Notes under the pieces: generated by a model
Databases searched by the model: none
Told to the model about the DNA's origin: nothing
Seen by the model: only the letters and a program-made list of their open reading frames with translations
Translations under genes and position numbers: made by a program
Shown: positions 6,401 through 8,024 of the stretch, piece after piece
Position numbering within the stretch: the stretch's first letter is position 1
Layout: the number at the start of each line of letters is the position of its first letter
Origin: an uncultured Clostridia bacterium
GTDB lineage: Bacteria > Bacillota > Clostridia > Oscillospirales > Oscillospiraceae
DNA length: 8,024 bases
Reading direction: 5' to 3'
Assembly: GCA_946539175.1 (NCBI GenBank)
Contig: CAMNHH010000099.1
Span: forward strand, 1 to 8,024

Positions 6401-6583
6401 ATGTGTAATAACGGCTTCAACGGCAACTGGTGGCTCATCATCGTGATCGTTCTGCTGCTGGGCTGCGGCGGCTTCAACGGGGGCTGCGGCTGCAATTCCT
6501 GCGGCTGCGGCAACAACTGCGGCTGCGGCAACAACTGCGGCTGCAACGACGGCTGCGGCTGCGGCAACGGCTGCGGCTGCTGA
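6401..6583 (+). CDS. Small membrane-anchored Cys/Gly/Asn-rich repeat protein (60 aa)
   Basis: A strong AGGAGG (6388-6393) lies 7 bases before the ATG, so this short frame is very likely translated. Residues 10-20 (WWLIIVIVLLL) form a single hydrophobic segment after a short polar start. Residues 21-60 are almost only Cys, Gly and Asn. There are 14 cysteines (2, 22, 29, 31, 34, 36, 40, 42, 46, 48, 52, 54, 58, 60), and the tail has six CGC triads, five of them at a strict six-residue interval. I do not recognise a characterised family. Similar compositional proteins in gut Clostridia are sometimes auto-labelled chorion-class high-cysteine protein, a name without functional meaning here. Possible roles are metal binding, a disulfide-linked coat or envelope layer, or a sporulation peptide like the YjcZ type. 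It sits 37 bases after pdaA and ends before two hairpins. Confidence 0.8.
   Translation: MCNNGFNGNWWLIIVIVLLLGCGGFNGGCGCNSCGCGNNCGCGNNCGCNDGCGCGNGCGC
6485..6580 (+). repeat. 18-base in-frame tandem repeat encoding the CGC array
   Basis: The unit is TGCGGCTGCGGCAACAAC. Two perfect copies lie at 6500-6517 and 6518-6535, variant copies at 6536-6553 and 6554-6571, a half copy at 6572-6580, and a 15-base relative at 6485-6499. Every unit is a multiple of three, so copy-number change keeps the frame. Every Cys codon in the tail is TGC, which suggests growth by duplication. Confidence 0.8.
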
Positions 6584-6589
6584 ATAAAT

Positions 6590-6613
6590 GCCTGCGGGGC
6601 TTGCCCCGCAGGC
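6590..6613. other. Perfect 10-bp hairpin after the Cys-rich gene
   Basis: GCCTGCGGGG (6590-6599), loop CTTG, CCCCGCAGGC (6604-6613), extendable by one T-A pair. It begins 6 bases after the stop codon. It lacks a T-run on either strand: on the plus strand it is followed by AGAAAAAAA. It could protect the 3' end of the pdaA-unit transcript or act together with the next hairpin. Confidence 0.7.
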
Positions 6614-6615
6614 AG

Positions 6616-6650
6616 AAAAAAACGCGCTCTGCTTCGGCAGAGCGCGTTTT
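6616..6650 (-). terminator. Rho-independent terminator of the ribosomal protein operon, probably bidirectional
   Basis: The stem is CGCGCTCTGC / GCAGAGCGCG (6623-6632 and 6637-6646) with a TTCG loop (CGAA on the minus strand), extendable by four A-T pairs. On the minus strand it is followed by seven T (6622-6616), a strong terminator starting 3 bases after the rplQ stop. On the plus strand the stem is followed by TTTTGTATT, so it should also stop the convergent pdaA transcript, less strongly. Confidence 0.9.
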
Positions 6651-6653
6651 GTA

Positions 6654-6995
6654 TTACACCAGCTCGATGACGGCCATCTCGGCGGCATCGCCGCGGCGGG
6701 GGCCGGTCCGGGTCACGCGGGTGTAGCCGCCGTTCCGCTGGGCATAGCCGGGCGCCACGTCCTTGAACAGCTTGTTGGCCACGTCCTCCTTGGTGATGAA
6801 GGAGAGGGCTCTGCGGTAATTGGCCAGGCCGCCCTTCTTACCCAGGGTGATCATCTTCTCCACCACGGGCTGCACTTCCTTGGCACGGGTGAAGGTGGTC
6901 TCCAGCTTGCCGTGCTCCAGAAGATCGGTGACCTGCTGACGCAGCATGGCCTTGCGCTGGGCGCTGGTCTTGCCGAGCTTACGAGTTCCGAACAT
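6654..6995 (-). CDS. rplQ: 50S ribosomal protein L17 (113 aa)
   Basis: Large-subunit ribosomal protein L17 (bL17). The sequence has the family blocks TRKLGKTSAQRKAMLR near the N-terminus, LLEHGKLETTFTRAKE (about 25-40) and VEKMITLGKKG (about 45-55), and the conserved end with RRGDAAEMAVIEL. Length is typical for a bacterial L17. AGGAGG lies 9 bases before the ATG. It follows rpoA after a 79-base gap, the standard order at the end of the bacterial alpha/L17 operon. It is the last gene of the transcript: a strong terminator begins 3 bases after the stop. In many Firmicutes energy-coupling (ecf) transporter genes follow rplQ; here convergent unrelated genes do. Confidence 0.98.
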   Translation of the reverse strand: MFGTRKLGKTSAQRKAMLRQQVTDLLEHGKLETTFTRAKEVQPVVEKMITLGKKGGLANYRRALSFITKEDVANKLFKDVAPGYAQRNGGYTRVTRTGPRRGDAAEMAVIELV

Positions 6996-7045
6996 TCAGG
7001 TTATCCTCCTTTTTGAAAAGGTTGTCGAGTGATTTTATGGATTGG

Positions 7046-7068
7046 CGGGAGCCGCCGGACGGCTCCCG
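7046..7068. other. Hairpin between rpoA and rplQ
   Basis: CGGGAGCCG (7046-7054), loop CCGGA, CGGCTCCCG (7060-7068), a perfect 9-bp stem starting 6 bases after the rpoA stop codon on the minus strand. It has no T-run, so it is not a standard terminator. It may be a stability or processing element that sets the rpoA to rplQ mRNA ratio. Confidence 0.65.
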
Positions 7069-7074
7069 GCCGCG

Positions 7075-8024
7075 TTAGTTGCTGCTGCTGGAATCCTCGG
7101 TGGCCAGGGACAGATCCATCATGGCCAGCTTGTTCTGGACCTCCTCCAGGGACTTCCGGCCCATGTTCCGCACCTTCATCATATCCTCCTCCGTCTTGGC
7201 GATCAGGTCCGCGACGGTGTTGATATTGGCGCGCTTCAGGCAGTTGAAGCTCCGGACGGAGAGATCCAGCTCCTCGATGGTCAGCTCCAGCATCTTGTTG
7301 TGGGTATCGCCCACGTGCTCCACCACGGTGGACTTGTTGGCCACGGCCTCGCTCAGATCGGTGAACAGGGCCAGGTGGTCGGTGAGGATCTTGGCGCCCA
7401 GGGAAACCGCGTCCCGGGCGGAGATGATCCGGTTGGTCCAGACCTCCAGGGTGAGCTTGTCGTAGTCGGTCATATTGCCGACACGGGTGTTCTCCACGGT
7501 GTAGTTCACCTTGGTAACGGGGGTGTAAATGGAGTCGACGGGGATCACGCCGATGGGCATGCCGGGGGTCTTGTTGTGGTCCGCCCGGACGTAACCGCGG
7601 CCGTGGTTCAGGTTGATCTCCATGTTGAGGGTGGCGTCCGGACCCAGGGTCGCAATGTGCAGCTCGGGGTTCAGAATTTCCACGTCCGCGTCCGCCTTGA
7701 TGTCGCCGGCGGTGACCTCGCAGGCACCGGAGGCGTCGATGTAGACGGTCTTGGGCTCGTCACAGTGGAGCTTAGCCAGCAGGCGCTTGATGTTCAGGAC
7801 GATCTCGGTGACGTCTTCCTTGACGCCGGGGATCGTGGAGAACTCGTGCTGCACACCGGCGATCTTAATGGAGGTGGCGGCACAGCCGGGCAGGCTGGAC
7901 AGAAGGATCCGTCTCAGACTGTTGCCCAGGGTGATGCCGTAGCCTCTTTCCAGGGGCTCTACGATATATTTGCCGTAGGAGCCATCCTCAGGAGAGTCGA
8001 TACACTCAATACGCGGCTTTTCGA
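7075..8024 (-). CDS. rpoA: DNA-directed RNA polymerase subunit alpha (partial, start outside window)
   Basis: Alpha subunit, the scaffold for RNA polymerase assembly. The frame stays open to the window edge; 315 residues are visible. The N-terminal domain shows EKPRIECI, then VEPLERGYGITLGNSLRRILLSSLPG (written in two joined blocks of the alpha dimer interface, about residues 21-46) and HEFSTIPGVKEDVTEI (59-74). The C-terminal domain carries SVRSFNCLKRA (255-265), with the Arg equivalent to E. coli R265 that contacts promoter DNA, and NMGRKSLEE (286-294). The tail is Ser-rich (SSSSN). By comparison with Firmicutes RpoA only about four residues are missing. A GTG at 7854 is an internal Val codon, not the start. 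rplQ follows after 79 bases. Confidence 0.98.
   Translation of the reverse strand, partial: EKPRIECIDSPEDGSYGKYIVEPLERGYGITLGNSLRRILLSSLPGCAATSIKIAGVQHEFSTIPGVKEDVTEIVLNIKRLLAKLHCDEPKTVYIDASGACEVTAGDIKADADVEILNPELHIATLGPDATLNMEINLNHGRGYVRADHNKTPGMPIGVIPVDSIYTPVTKVNYTVENTRVGNMTDYDKLTLEVWTNRIISARDAVSLGAKILTDHLALFTDLSEAVANKSTVVEHVGDTHNKMLELTIEELDLSVRSFNCLKRANINTVADLIAKTEEDMMKVRNMGRKSLEEVQNKLAMMDLSLATEDSSSSN

Noticed and set aside
5488..6567. Minus-strand open frame (359 codons) starting in a Gln/Pro repeat
   Set aside because: Antisense to pdaA and to the Cys-rich gene; the Gln/Pro repeat is only the reverse complement of the 18-base repeat.
6401..6583. Cys-rich peptide as a sactipeptide or ranthipeptide precursor
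   Set aside because: No radical SAM or other modifying enzyme in the window, and a membrane segment instead of a leader. It remains possible but is unsupported.
6386..6688. Minus-strand open frame rich in Ala and Val
   Set aside because: The poly-Ala/Val is another reading of the tandem repeat, and the frame runs through the rplQ terminator.

Overview
The window looks like chromosomal DNA of a GC-rich, low-branching Gram-positive (Firmicutes, class Clostridia). The gut Oscillospiraceae type (Flavonifractor, Oscillibacter and relatives) is the best guess. The reasons are strong AGGAGG ribosome binding sites before nearly every gene, Firmicutes-type RpoA and L17 proteins, a PdaA-type sporulation deacetylase, a MarR plus twin ABC exporter operon, and GC-rich third codon positions. 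The genus is inference, because no 16S rRNA or other typing marker is present.

Layout. Positions 35-4281 (minus strand) hold a compact operon read from right to left: promoter and tandem operator, a MarR-family repressor, then two ABC exporter half-transporters. The genes overlap by 4 and 8 bases, so they are probably translationally coupled. The two transporters have complementary defects in their ATP sites, as expected of an obligate heterodimer with one working and one degenerate site. The repressor very likely controls its own promoter through two TTAGCnnGCTAA sites lying over the transcription start. Three TTCCACA motifs sit just upstream of the -35 box.

Positions 4447-5478 (minus) hold a single D-2-hydroxyacid dehydrogenase gene with its own clear sigma-A-type promoter. 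The gap between it and the repressor promoter (4282-4446) holds the TTCCACA motifs and GC-rich inverted repeats, but no gene I can support.

Positions 5542-6583 (plus) hold a membrane-anchored PdaA-like polysaccharide deacetylase, followed 37 bases later by a 60-residue protein with one membrane segment and a repetitive tail; the protein has 14 cysteines. This small protein is the least explained item in the window. Its tail is encoded by an 18-base tandem repeat.

Positions 6654-8024 (minus) are the end of the main ribosomal protein operon: rpoA (only a few N-terminal codons missing at the window edge) and rplQ, ending in a strong terminator at 6616-6650. That terminator separates it from the convergent pdaA unit. 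No mobile element, CRISPR array, tRNA or rRNA was seen.

Overall this is mostly ordinary core and accessory chromosome. I do not see a clear new multi-gene system. The Cys-rich peptide and the doubled operator deserve the closest look.
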